11,608 nt of DNA from Bdellovibrionales bacterium (GCA_020434375.1 JAGRAY010000043.1:1-11608); one strand, 5' to 3'. Positions 1 through 6,422 are shown, counted from the first letter of the stretch. Translations and numbers: made by a program. Notes: a model not told the origin generated them from the letters alone.

Positions 1-206
1 ATTTGATAGGCCGAACGATGAATGCGCTCGACAAATTCAGGAATAACCCAGACCCTTGCTTTTTGTTCAAAAACTTCCCCTAAAACACCTTTTTCAGGCA
101 AGACGATATGCGCTTCAATATGAGAATCCATATGTTTGAAGTAATTTTCAAGACTTCTCCCCGCGCCTCCCCCATTAACGCAGCTATTTAAAAAAAGGAC
201 TCTCAT
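1..206 (-). CDS. Glycosyltransferase, GT-B fold (GT4-like), N-terminal fragment
   Basis: Only the first 68 codons are in the window; the gene runs off the left edge. The translation begins MRVLFLNSCVNGGGAGRSLE and continues with IEAHIVLPEKGVLGEVFEQ. A hydrophobic first beta strand followed by a Gly-rich loop and a Ser-Leu-Glu helix is the usual start of GT-B retaining glycosyltransferases of the GT4 type, which move a sugar from a nucleotide donor to lipid, polysaccharide or protein acceptors at the inner face of the membrane. The ATG at 206-204 fits the family N-terminus exactly. An AAGG lies about 9 bases upstream, a weak ribosome site. The gene is divergent from the HD-GYP gene across a 160-base gap. 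The catalytic C-terminal domain is not visible, so donor and acceptor cannot be stated. The family is fairly sure, the role is not. Confidence 0.72.
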   Translation of the reverse strand, partial: MRVLFLNSCVNGGGAGRSLENYFKHMDSHIEAHIVLPEKGVLGEVFEQKARVWVIPEFVERIHRSAYQ

Positions 207-216
207 CTTTTGTAGC

Positions 217-244
217 CTTATACCTTAGAAGCCTGAAAAACCAA
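217..244 (-). promoter_or_regulatory. Possible promoter for the glycosyltransferase gene
   Basis: On the minus strand a TTGGTT (-35 candidate, 244-239) lies 16 bases before TATAAG (-10 candidate, 222-217), which matches the sigma70 -10 consensus at five of six bases. The -10 ends only 10 bases before the ATG, so a transcript from here would have almost no leader. The -35 is poor (three of six), and the call rests mainly on the -10 and its position. Confidence 0.27.
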
Positions 245-328
245 GCGGAAACAAGCCTTCACCGAGTTACCTTCTAGGTGTTTACTCACAATGTGACAAT
301 TCCTACGATCAATACCCGAAAGGGGTTC

Positions 329-357
329 TTGGAAGATCTTCGATAACACGCTAGAAT
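329..357 (+). promoter_or_regulatory. Sigma70-like promoter for the HD-GYP/DUF2723 operon
   Basis: TTGGAA (329-334, four of six to consensus) is followed after exactly 17 bases by TAGAAT (352-357, five of six). The expected transcription start is about 364-365, two or three bases before the GTG start codon at 367. A 10-bp palindrome GAAGATCTTC (332-341) overlaps the -35 edge, and a larger perfect dyad (346-370) covers the -10 and the start site. It reads as a regulated promoter giving a leaderless or nearly leaderless message. The elements are seen in the sequence; their activity is inferred. Confidence 0.5.
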
Positions 358-370
358 AGCTCTAGCGTGT
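346..370. repeat. Perfect 10-bp inverted repeat over promoter -10 and start codon (operator candidate)
   Basis: ACACGCTAGA (346-355) and TCTAGCGTGT (361-370) are exact reverse complements separated by five bases (ATAGC). The dyad spans the predicted -10 (352-357), the predicted start site (about 364) and the GTG codon (367-369). If transcription starts near 364 the hairpin cannot form in the message, so a DNA operator for a dimeric repressor is the likelier reading. If the true start is further upstream, the same sequence would be an RNA hairpin hiding the start codon. No T-run follows it, so it is not an intrinsic terminator. Confidence 0.55.
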
Positions 371-1941
371 CCCCAAAGCCCATCAATTTGTCTCTTCAAC
401 CCAAAGACGTCGAATCTCTTATTAAAGTGGGATCAGCCCTTATGGCGGAGCATGATCTCAATAAACTCCTTTCGTTGATTTTAAGGAAGAGTCGAAAGAT
501 CCTCGGTGCCGACGCTGGAAGTCTATTTTTGATTGAATGGAAAGGCAACGAAACACCTACACATCTTCGATTCGAACTCAGTCAAAATGATTCCATTGAA
601 GTTTCGCTCCATGAAAGCCGCTTGCCCATTAATATGAAAAGCCTTGCTGGTTATGTGGCTCTCACAAAAACACGCCTTCTAATCGACGATGTTTACAATA
701 TTCACAGAGAAATGCCTTATCAATTCATGAATACGTTCGATAAAACCACAGGCTATCGATCCAAGTCACTGCTTTCCGTTCCGATGCTGGATCACAAACA
801 TACAATGATAGGAGTCATTCAACTGTGGAATAAAAAACTAAACCCAAAATTAGTGTTGACCGAAAAAAACACGAACAAAGAAGTTATTCCCTTTGATGAA
901 AGCGACTGCTTTCTTCTTGAATCATTGGCCTCACAAGCAGCCATTGCTGTGGAAAATGCAAAACTCTATAGTGATATTGAGCAACTCTTTGAAGGTTTTA
1001 TAAAAGCCTCTGTGCATGCCATTGAAGCTCGTGATCCAACCACTTCTGGACATTCAGAAAGAGTCTCAACGCTAACGCTTGCTTTAGCACAAGAAGCTAA
1101 TAACCGAAGTGACGGTATCTTTAAGGATATTTATTTTACCGACAAGCATCTTAAAGAAATACAATACGCATCTCTTCTTCATGATTTCGGAAAAATCGGC
1201 GTTCGTGAATCTGTTCTAGTGAAGGCAAAGAAATTGTATCCTTTGGAACTGGAAGTTATTCGCAATCATATTGACATGCTTCATCAAACATATCGTATTG
1301 AGCTACTGGAAAATCAGGTTCAATATTTAGCAAAAGGAGGCAAGAAAAACGACGATCTATGGAACAACCTCGAACGTACTTATCAAATGAAAGTCGAGTC
1401 ACTTCAACAAACGTTTGATGCTATTTCAGAATGCAATGAACCGACCGTACTGTCAAAAGATGTCGAAATACAATTGCAACGTTTAAAAGATATTCATGGA
1501 AAACGTCTGGATGGTTCGACTTTTGCTCTTGTTAACAGCGATCAGCTTTTTCGCTTATCTATTTCAAAAGGAACGCTTTCTAGTGAAGAACGAAAAGAAA
1601 TTGAAGCTCACGTAAGTCACACCTACGAGTTTCTAAAACAAATTCCATGGACTTCTGAACTTAAAAACGTTCCCGACATTGCACATGCGCATCATGAAAA
1701 ATTGAATGGAACTGGGTATCCACGTGCCCTTGAATCTAAAGAAATTCCTGTGGCCTCTCAAATCATGGCGATCACAGATATTTTTGATGCTTTAGTGGCT
1801 CGAGATCGTCCTTACAAAAAAGCCATATCAAGAGACAAAGCCCTTCAAATTTTATCTGACGAAGCGAGACAAGGCATGATCAATAGTGATTTTGTTGATT
1901 TATTTATTCGCCAAAAAATCTTTCTTTTAACAACATCATGA
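367..1941 (+). CDS. GAF-HD-GYP cyclic-di-GMP phosphodiesterase
   Basis: A 524-residue cytoplasmic protein. An N-terminal GAF sensor domain covers about residues 17-200 (HDLNKLLSLIL, GADAGSLFLIE, LLSVPML, ASQAAIAVENAKLY). The HD-GYP phosphodiesterase follows from about 205: SGHSERV with H229, the metal-binding HDFGK at 272-276, H415 in EAHVSHTYEFL, HHEKLNGTGYP with the GYP at 450-452, then DIFDAL (471-476) and DRPY (480-483). The family hydrolyses cyclic-di-GMP, to GMP or pGpG; all motif residues are present, so activity is expected. About 130 residues (roughly 283-410), probably helical, sit between HDxGK and the next conserved His, where compact HD-GYP domains have a short link. The GTG start was chosen because an in-frame stop lies at 352-354 and the GAF helix already begins near residue 17; the first in-frame ATG (442) would cut into it. 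There is no Shine-Dalgarno site. Its stop overlaps the next start (ATGA). Confidence 0.93.
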   Translation: MSPKPINLSLQPKDVESLIKVGSALMAEHDLNKLLSLILRKSRKILGADAGSLFLIEWKGNETPTHLRFELSQNDSIEVSLHESRLPINMKSLAGYVALTKTRLLIDDVYNIHREMPYQFMNTFDKTTGYRSKSLLSVPMLDHKHTMIGVIQLWNKKLNPKLVLTEKNTNKEVIPFDESDCFLLESLASQAAIAVENAKLYSDIEQLFEGFIKASVHAIEARDPTTSGHSERVSTLTLALAQEANNRSDGIFKDIYFTDKHLKEIQYASLLHDFGKIGVRESVLVKAKKLYPLELEVIRNHIDMLHQTYRIELLENQVQYLAKGGKKNDDLWNNLERTYQMKVESLQQTFDAISECNEPTVLSKDVEIQLQRLKDIHGKRLDGSTFALVNSDQLFRLSISKGTLSSEERKEIEAHVSHTYEFLKQIPWTSELKNVPDIAHAHHEKLNGTGYPRALESKEIPVASQIMAITDIFDALVARDRPYKKAISRDKALQILSDEARQGMINSDFVDLFIRQKIFLLTTS

Positions 1942-3695
1942 TTTTATGGAGTTGCATTCTTGCCTTTATCTTTCTGAGTACCTCGATTTTCTATTTCCCA
2001 GGTTGGTTTGATTCGCCAGAATTGGTTTTGGCCATTGAAACACTAGGTGTATCTCATCCGCCGGGCCAGCCGATCTACTTGTTATTGGCAAAACCATTTA
2101 CCTATTTACCTCTTGGAACTGTTGCGTACCGAACTTCACTTTTTTCACTCACTTGTTTTATTGTCGCAAATTTTTTCTTTGCAAAAACTATTGTTCGACT
2201 TCTAGATTCTTATTCAAATAAGACGCTCTATGGCTGCGTATTTATTGCTCTCGCAGTTTTTTCTCCAGAACTTGTATTGCAAAGTAATAGAACCGAACTT
2301 TATGCACTGTGCATGTGCTTATCTTCTATCATTATTTATCTTGTCATATCTTACGAACAGAGTGCCGACGCACGCCTATTATTAATTGCTGCTTTTGTTT
2401 TGGGTTGTTTTATGCTTGTGCATCCGGTTCTTGCGCTTCCTCACCTCATTGCTCCCGTAGCAATCATTCGCAGCAAAAAAAATCTTAAACACTTCATCGT
2501 AGCATCGCTTTTCCTTATGACCGCCAGCCTCATTCTTTTGTACATGCCTCTTCGAGCAACGACAAATCCAAGTCTTAATTGGGGTGACCCCAAAACACTT
2601 CGCGCGTTTCTTCATGGTGTTTTTGCCTTAGACTATAGCTCATTTCATGTTCCAAGCCTGAAGATAAAAACACTATTAAGCCTGTTGACCCACCATTTGG
2701 GCATTACTCAACTTTCACTTACATTTTTGGGATTGATTCTGCTTTTCAAAAATCAAAAGAAGCGAGTCTTCACTTTATTTTTAATAGTGATTGCCACTTC
2801 TTTTATTTTTTCACTGAGAGTGGGTTTTTATTCTCAGAACCCAGATTCCTACGGATACATCGCCAATGCAATTCTCCTCATACATCTCCTTGCCGTACTA
2901 GGCGTCATACAAATCAAAACCCTGCCGACATCAAGTAAAATCAAAGCCTGCCTTATCGGGGTTTCTATCCTCGTTTTAATCATGCCAAAGCTAAAACCTG
3001 CGAGGGCTGTAACACAAATTAGTGGAGGTCAAGAGGTTGCCCTTTTATCTCAGGCACCGTTGAGCGTTAGGGCGTCTAGTATTTTTGTCTTGTCTAGTGA
3101 TCATTGGATTTTTCCCATGTGGTATCGGAACCATTTGTCATTGCAAGCTTCTTCACATTTGTTTGCTGCAGAGGGGCTAATGAATACAAAATGGTATCAA
3201 AAGAAGACCAAGAACCGATTTGACCAACTCAAGTGGGCAAAGCAATTATTCTCAGAGCAGAATAACCCTAAGGCGTTGGCCTTGTATCAATTATTGCAAC
3301 ACAGACCCATCTTAACGAACGAACTATTTAGCAAGTGTCACGCCCAAGACATTTTTAAAATTGAAGAAGGGATGTGTGCCCAACTTGCATTGTTTTATTT
3401 TAAAGGAACCATTCTTGAAAAACATTATTCAAAAGGCTTACTATTTTTGGAATCATATTTAAATTTCCCTAAGCTGGTTTCCCGCAAGCCAGATTGTAAA
3501 AAGCCTAAGAACGTTAACTTACCTTTTCAACTCGAATCTCACAAAATGGCGTCATTTCTTCCAACCCTTAGTCACCTTCGAAACGAATATCTTTTACTGT
3601 ATTTGGGATGTTATGGTGGCGTTGAAAAAAGTCTTCTTCAGATCCTCCCCAATGAAACGCTGGATGATCGAAACTGGAAAAAGTGGCTTTTATAG
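1938..3695 (+). CDS. DUF2723 (TMEM260-like) integral-membrane glycosyltransferase
   Basis: A 585-residue membrane protein of the DUF2723 family (PF11028), related to human TMEM260, a protein O-mannosyltransferase. Visible family marks are the acidic DSPEL near residues 25-29 after the first membrane helix, SHPPGQP (39-45), the NRTELYAL segment (117-124), and PSLNWGDPKT (211-220). About ten or eleven hydrophobic helices fill residues 1-352 (for example 3-20, 63-83, 120-138, 147-165, 187-205, 253-270, 278-296, 308-326, 336-352). The remaining 230 or so residues are soluble, probably periplasmic, and contain several Cys. By analogy with GT-C enzymes it should transfer a sugar from a lipid-linked donor to protein or glycan outside the inner membrane; the substrate is unknown. 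Its ATG overlaps the HD-GYP stop as ATGA and has no clear Shine-Dalgarno site, so translation is probably coupled. It converges on the PilZ gene with only 15 bases between stops. Confidence 0.85.
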   Translation: MILWSCILAFIFLSTSIFYFPGWFDSPELVLAIETLGVSHPPGQPIYLLLAKPFTYLPLGTVAYRTSLFSLTCFIVANFFFAKTIVRLLDSYSNKTLYGCVFIALAVFSPELVLQSNRTELYALCMCLSSIIIYLVISYEQSADARLLLIAAFVLGCFMLVHPVLALPHLIAPVAIIRSKKNLKHFIVASLFLMTASLILLYMPLRATTNPSLNWGDPKTLRAFLHGVFALDYSSFHVPSLKIKTLLSLLTHHLGITQLSLTFLGLILLFKNQKKRVFTLFLIVIATSFIFSLRVGFYSQNPDSYGYIANAILLIHLLAVLGVIQIKTLPTSSKIKACLIGVSILVLIMPKLKPARAVTQISGGQEVALLSQAPLSVRASSIFVLSSDHWIFPMWYRNHLSLQASSHLFAAEGLMNTKWYQKKTKNRFDQLKWAKQLFSEQNNPKALALYQLLQHRPILTNELFSKCHAQDIFKIEEGMCAQLALFYFKGTILEKHYSKGLLFLESYLNFPKLVSRKPDCKKPKNVNLPFQLESHKMASFLPTLSHLRNEYLLLYLGCYGGVEKSLLQILPNETLDDRNWKKWLL

Positions 3696-3710
3696 CAACA
3701 ATCGAAACTT

Positions 3711-4043
3711 CTAATCTTCTTTTGTGGTACTAACCTTTTGTAAATATTTGTGTAGGCTTTCTCTTTCTCGTGCTGTCAGTTTAAAAAATCGAAGGCCACA
3801 CCCCACGCCCTGATGACGCCAAACTACTTCTGCTTTGGTATCAATTTTTGAATCACTATCTAAATAAATAACCAAGGTTAAAATCTCACCAACAAAGGGG
3901 GGCGTTTCAGTGAGAAGACAAAGACCACCTTCAGAAATATCTCTGGTCTGGAAGGTTTTTGGCTCAGATTCGATTTTTGAAATAACGTCTACTTTGGCTT
4001 TAAAACGTTCAAATTTTCTTGGCTTGTCGTAAGGTTTTTTCAT
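3711..4043 (-). CDS. Single-domain PilZ protein, predicted cyclic-di-GMP receptor
   Basis: A 110-residue protein that is almost entirely one PilZ domain. The RxxxR motif is R9-R13 (RKFER), and the second ligand motif DxSxxG is D35-S37-G40 (DISEGG). The barrel continues through LTLVIYL and AEVVWRHQGVGCGLRFFKL, followed by a C-terminal helix. Both ligand motifs are intact, so cyclic-di-GMP binding is expected; the partner it controls cannot be read from sequence. Hydrophobic GLRFF near the end is typical of PilZ. The start is supported by AGGA five bases upstream and by a one-base gap after the aminotransferase stop, which makes it the last gene of the rsmD operon and probably coupled to its neighbour. 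Stand-alone PilZ proteins often act on motility, polysaccharide export or type IV pili. It lies tail to tail with the HD-GYP/DUF2723 operon, so receptor and degrading enzyme are physically close but on separate transcripts. Confidence 0.9.
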   Translation of the reverse strand: MKKPYDKPRKFERFKAKVDVISKIESEPKTFQTRDISEGGLCLLTETPPFVGEILTLVIYLDSDSKIDTKAEVVWRHQGVGCGLRFFKLTARERESLHKYLQKVSTTKED

Positions 4044-4044
4044 T

Positions 4045-5247
4045 TTAATCCTGAATTTCCTTTAGACCTTTTTCAAGTCGTTTTGCACCCTCTAGGAGCT
4101 GATCGATACTAGATCCAAAGCTGATTCGAAAATGGCCAGGCGCACCAAAGGCTGTTCCGGGAACAACTGCAACGCCACACTTTTCCAGCAAATAGAGACA
4201 CAGCGTAATATCTGTATCAAGAAGAAGTCCATCAGATGTTTTACACCCCAAGTATTTTTTGCAGTCTGGAAAAAAGTAAAACGCACCTTCGGGTTTATGA
4301 TACGAGAACAATTGTCGCTTAGAAAAAAATGCGTCTAGTTCATCTCGCCTGTGCTCAAAAGCATCTCGCATATCAATAACGTCTTTTTGGTCACCTTGAA
4401 TAGCTTCTAGAGCTGCCCACTGTGATATTGAGCTTGCGTTGGATGTGGTTTGTCCTTGTATTTTTGCCATGAGCTTAATGATAGGTTCACTGGCTACGGC
4501 CCATCCCAATCGCCATCCCGTCATCGAATAGGCTTTAGACACACCATCTATTAGAACCAAACGCTCAATCGACAGGTCTTCAAACATGCCAATCGACATA
4601 AACTTTTTTCCATTGTAAACAAGTTGACGATAAATATCGTCTGTAACAATCAATATTTCTGGATGCTTCGCCATAAGCTTTGCAAATTCTTCAAAGAATT
4701 TTTGAGAATACATGGCACCCGTTGGATTAGACGGACTATTGAGAATAATCGCTCTCGTCTTGGAGTTTAATACGCTTTCGATGGCTTCGATGGAAGGTTC
4801 GAAACTGCTTTGAATATCGGTTTTGACAATGACCGGTTGACCTCCAACCATCGCAACCATATCTGCGTACGACACCCAATAAGGAGAAAATACTACGACT
4901 TCATCTTGAGGTCTAAGTATCGCGTAGAACAAATTAAAAAGAGCTTGTTTCGCGCCGCTTGTCACAATAATATTTTTAGGTGCGACAGCTCTAGAATAAA
5001 CTGATGTACTCAAGGTAGCAATAGCTTCTTTGAGTTGAGCAATGCCTCCAACTGCAGTGTAGTGCGTTTCTCCTGAGTTCATGGCTTTGATTGCGGCTTC
5101 TCTTACTCGAAGCGGTGTATCGAAATCAGGCTCCCCTGCCGTTAAATTAATAATAGATTGCCCCATGGCCGCCATTGATTTTGCCTTTTGATTTAACTCT
5201 AATGTGGCAGACGGCTGCAGTTTTTCAATAAGTGGATTAGCGATCAT
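4045..5247 (-). CDS. aspB: PLP-dependent aspartate aminotransferase (class I, subgroup Ib)
   Basis: A 400-residue cytoplasmic fold-type I aminotransferase, the usual length for the family. It interconverts aspartate and 2-oxoglutarate with oxaloacetate and glutamate; related enzymes also take prephenate or other amino acids, so substrate range is not fixed by sequence. Seen in order: NLTAGEPDFDTP (34-45), HYTAVGG (62-68), SGAKQAL in the cofactor phosphate loop (97-103), SPSNPTGA with N174, DDIY with Y206, the Schiff-base lysine K238 in DGVSKAYSMTGWRLGW, and R374 in HFRISF, which should bind the substrate carboxylate. Overall it resembles the Bacillus AspB/Thermus type more than E. coli AspC; databases use both symbols. 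The ATG at 5247 has AAGGA with AGGA five bases before it and overlaps the end of coaD by 11 bases. It is the third gene of the rsmD-coaD operon and is followed after one base by the PilZ gene. Confidence 0.92.
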   Translation of the reverse strand: MIANPLIEKLQPSATLELNQKAKSMAAMGQSIINLTAGEPDFDTPLRVREAAIKAMNSGETHYTAVGGIAQLKEAIATLSTSVYSRAVAPKNIIVTSGAKQALFNLFYAILRPQDEVVVFSPYWVSYADMVAMVGGQPVIVKTDIQSSFEPSIEAIESVLNSKTRAIILNSPSNPTGAMYSQKFFEEFAKLMAKHPEILIVTDDIYRQLVYNGKKFMSIGMFEDLSIERLVLIDGVSKAYSMTGWRLGWAVASEPIIKLMAKIQGQTTSNASSISQWAALEAIQGDQKDVIDMRDAFEHRRDELDAFFSKRQLFSYHKPEGAFYFFPDCKKYLGCKTSDGLLLDTDITLCLYLLEKCGVAVVPGTAFGAPGHFRISFGSSIDQLLEGAKRLEKGLKEIQD

Positions 5248-5722
5248 ATTTTTCCTTCAGTTTAATGGACACTATTGGTGGAACCATTTGATCAAAGTTT
5301 CCACCAAGTCGAGCGACTTCTTTAATAATTGTCGAACTTAAAAACGAATACCGACCTTCAGTCATCATGAAAAGCGTTTCAATATCTCTCGCCATTGCCT
5401 TATTAGACAAAGCCATTTGAAATTCATATTCGAAATCTGAAACGGTGCGAATACCGCGAATCAATACTTTTGATTGCTTTGATTTTACATAGTTGACGAG
5501 TAGCCCTGAAAACATCTCCACGGTTACATTTGAAAAACCTTTTAAAGATTCTTGAATCATCGAAAAGCGCTCGTCGATCGTAAACAATCCCTTTTTAGGT
5601 GAATCTTCAGCTAAAGATACGATGACACGATCAAAAATCAGTGAAGCTCTTTCTACAATATTAAAATGTCCCAACGTAAAAGGGTCAAAAAATCCGGGAT
5701 ATATGGCAACTTTCATAGACAT
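5237..5722 (-). CDS. coaD: Pantetheine-phosphate adenylyltransferase (CoaD/PPAT)
   Basis: A 161-residue cytoplasmic enzyme that joins 4'-phosphopantetheine to ATP to give dephospho-CoA, the fourth step of coenzyme A synthesis. Family marks: YPGFFDPFTLGH at 8-19, holding the TxGH nucleotidyltransferase motif (T16, G18, H19); SPKKGLFTIDER (41-52); the RGIR turn (89-92) followed by SDFEYEFQMALSNKAM; and YSFLSSTIIKEVARLGGNF near the C-terminus. Length is standard. One oddity is F11, where the family nearly always has Ser or Thr (PGSFDP or PGTFDP). Two starts are possible. ATG 5722 gives MSMKVAIYP; ATG 5716 gives MKVAIYP, fits the family N-terminus better and makes a classic ATGA overlap with the rsmD stop. 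Neither has a strong Shine-Dalgarno site. The longer form is listed. It is the second gene of the operon; rsmD-coaD is a widely conserved pair. Confidence 0.95.
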   Translation of the reverse strand: MSMKVAIYPGFFDPFTLGHFNIVERASLIFDRVIVSLAEDSPKKGLFTIDERFSMIQESLKGFSNVTVEMFSGLLVNYVKSKQSKVLIRGIRTVSDFEYEFQMALSNKAMARDIETLFMMTEGRYSFLSSTIIKEVARLGGNFDQMVPPIVSIKLKEKYDR

Positions 5723-6267
5723 AACTTAAGAAATGTTAAACGCGTATCTCCTATTTCATGAGTTCTGTGAATCAAATAATAATCAGATTTGAACATATCA
5801 GAATGTTTGCTCTGTTCAATAATTATAAGAGCATTGGGTGAGAGCAGACGACGAAAATTTTCATCCCTTAAAACGTTATGCTCTTGGTCTGTCTCATAAG
5901 GTGGATCTAAAAATACCATTTCATAATTGCCCTTCACTTGACTTAACGCCTTGGGCAGATGGCCTTTAAAAACAAAAGAAGCATTATCAAACCCTAAACT
6001 GATGATATTTTTGCGAATCAATCCGACATTTCGAGAATCTTTTTCGACAAATGTAACAGACTTCGCATGCCGACTAAGTGCCTCAAGCCCTAAAGTGCCA
6101 ACACCAGCAAACAAGTCTAAAATGGTTTTACCTGAAATATCAGGGCCTATAATATTAAACAGTGCCTCTCGGACTCTAGATGCAGTAGGCCTAAGCGCCG
6201 ATGTATATTGCGTTGGTGTTTTTATCAAGCGTCCGCGTTGAAGCCCACCTGTGATTTTGATTGCCAT
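5713..6267 (-). CDS. rsmD: 16S rRNA (guanine(966)-N2)-methyltransferase RsmD
   Basis: A 184-residue cytoplasmic Rossmann-fold enzyme that uses S-adenosylmethionine to methylate the exocyclic N2 of G966 in 16S rRNA of the small ribosomal subunit. Seen: an N-terminal GGLQRGRLIKTP segment, RPTASRVREALFNII (26-40), the SAM-binding DLFAGVGTLGLEAL (51-64), the acidic VEKD (74-77) that should hold the ribose, and the catalytic DPPY at 121-124. Length is normal. The ATG at 6267 gives the expected MxIKITGG-type start. No Shine-Dalgarno site precedes it, but a -10-like TATATT lies 11 bases upstream, which suggests a leaderless message. It heads the four-gene minus-strand operon (overlaps of 10 and 11 bases, then a one-base gap) and is divergent from the response regulator gene. 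Confidence 0.95.
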   Translation of the reverse strand: MAIKITGGLQRGRLIKTPTQYTSALRPTASRVREALFNIIGPDISGKTILDLFAGVGTLGLEALSRHAKSVTFVEKDSRNVGLIRKNIISLGFDNASFVFKGHLPKALSQVKGNYEMVFLDPPYETDQEHNVLRDENFRRLLSPNALIIIEQSKHSDMFKSDYYLIHRTHEIGDTRLTFLKLCL

Positions 6268-6278
6268 GGTTTTGACTC

Positions 6279-6305
6279 AATATAGCTTGACAATCTGTAT
6301 TTCAA
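6279..6305 (-). promoter_or_regulatory. Candidate promoter for the rsmD-coaD-aspB-pilZ operon
   Basis: On the minus strand, TTGAAA (6305-6300, five of six to the -35 consensus) precedes TATATT (6284-6279, five of six to the -10 consensus) with a 15-base spacer, shorter than the ideal 17. A shifted -35, TTTGAA, would give 16. The predicted start is about 5 bases before the rsmD ATG, consistent with the missing ribosome site. Confidence 0.38.
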
Positions 6306-6351
6306 AACCAATAATTTCTACAATGGTTTCAGCAGCTTCCCTACCTAACTT

Positions 6352-6360
6352 TGATAAAAT
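6352..6360 (+). promoter_or_regulatory. Extended -10 promoter candidate for the response regulator operon
   Basis: TGATAAAAT has the extended -10 form TGnTANAAT. No good -35 sits 17 bases upstream, as is tolerated for extended -10 promoters. It predicts a start near 6367 and a leader of about 55 bases carrying the strong ribosome site at 6414. A nearby TATAGT (6365-6370) is an alternative -10. Confidence 0.35.
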
Positions 6361-6413
6361 CGTATATAGTTGATTTGTAAAACCATGCGAATCAAAGCAA
6401 AGCCACATAGTTT

Positions 6414-6420
6414 GGAGGAG
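6414..6420 (+). promoter_or_regulatory. Strong Shine-Dalgarno site, response regulator gene
   Basis: GGAGGAG ends two bases before the ATG at 6423; counted from the GGAGG core (6414-6418) the spacing is four. This is the strongest ribosome site in the window and fixes the start, unlike the promoter-proximal genes rsmD and HD-GYP, which have none. Confidence 0.8.
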
Positions 6421-6422
6421 TC

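Larger units (their letters stand above)
6265..6387. repeat. Four AAACCA/TGGTTT half-sites in the rsmD/response-regulator gap
   Basis: The 155-base divergent gap carries TGGTTTT (6267-6273), AAAACCA (6304-6310), TGGTTT (6324-6329) and AAAACCA (6379-6385), alternating in orientation. The outer pair extends to a 9-bp inverted repeat: CATGGTTTT (6265-6273) against AAAACCATG (6379-6387). The inner pair is a 6-bp inverted repeat with a 13-base spacer. They flank the candidate promoters of both genes, so a looping or paired-site regulator is possible. In an AT-rich gap short matches like these can arise by chance, and the first one includes the rsmD start codon. Confidence 0.3.

Noticed and set aside
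2382..2615. Antisense open frame within the DUF2723 gene
   Set aside because: Lys/Arg/Cys-rich translation without family features, lying opposite a strongly supported membrane protein; a shadow of its codon pattern.
3679..3691. AAAAG-TGG-CTTTT hairpin near the end of the DUF2723 gene, possible terminator
   Set aside because: Only five AT-rich pairs, inside the coding sequence, with no following T-run; too weak for an intrinsic terminator.
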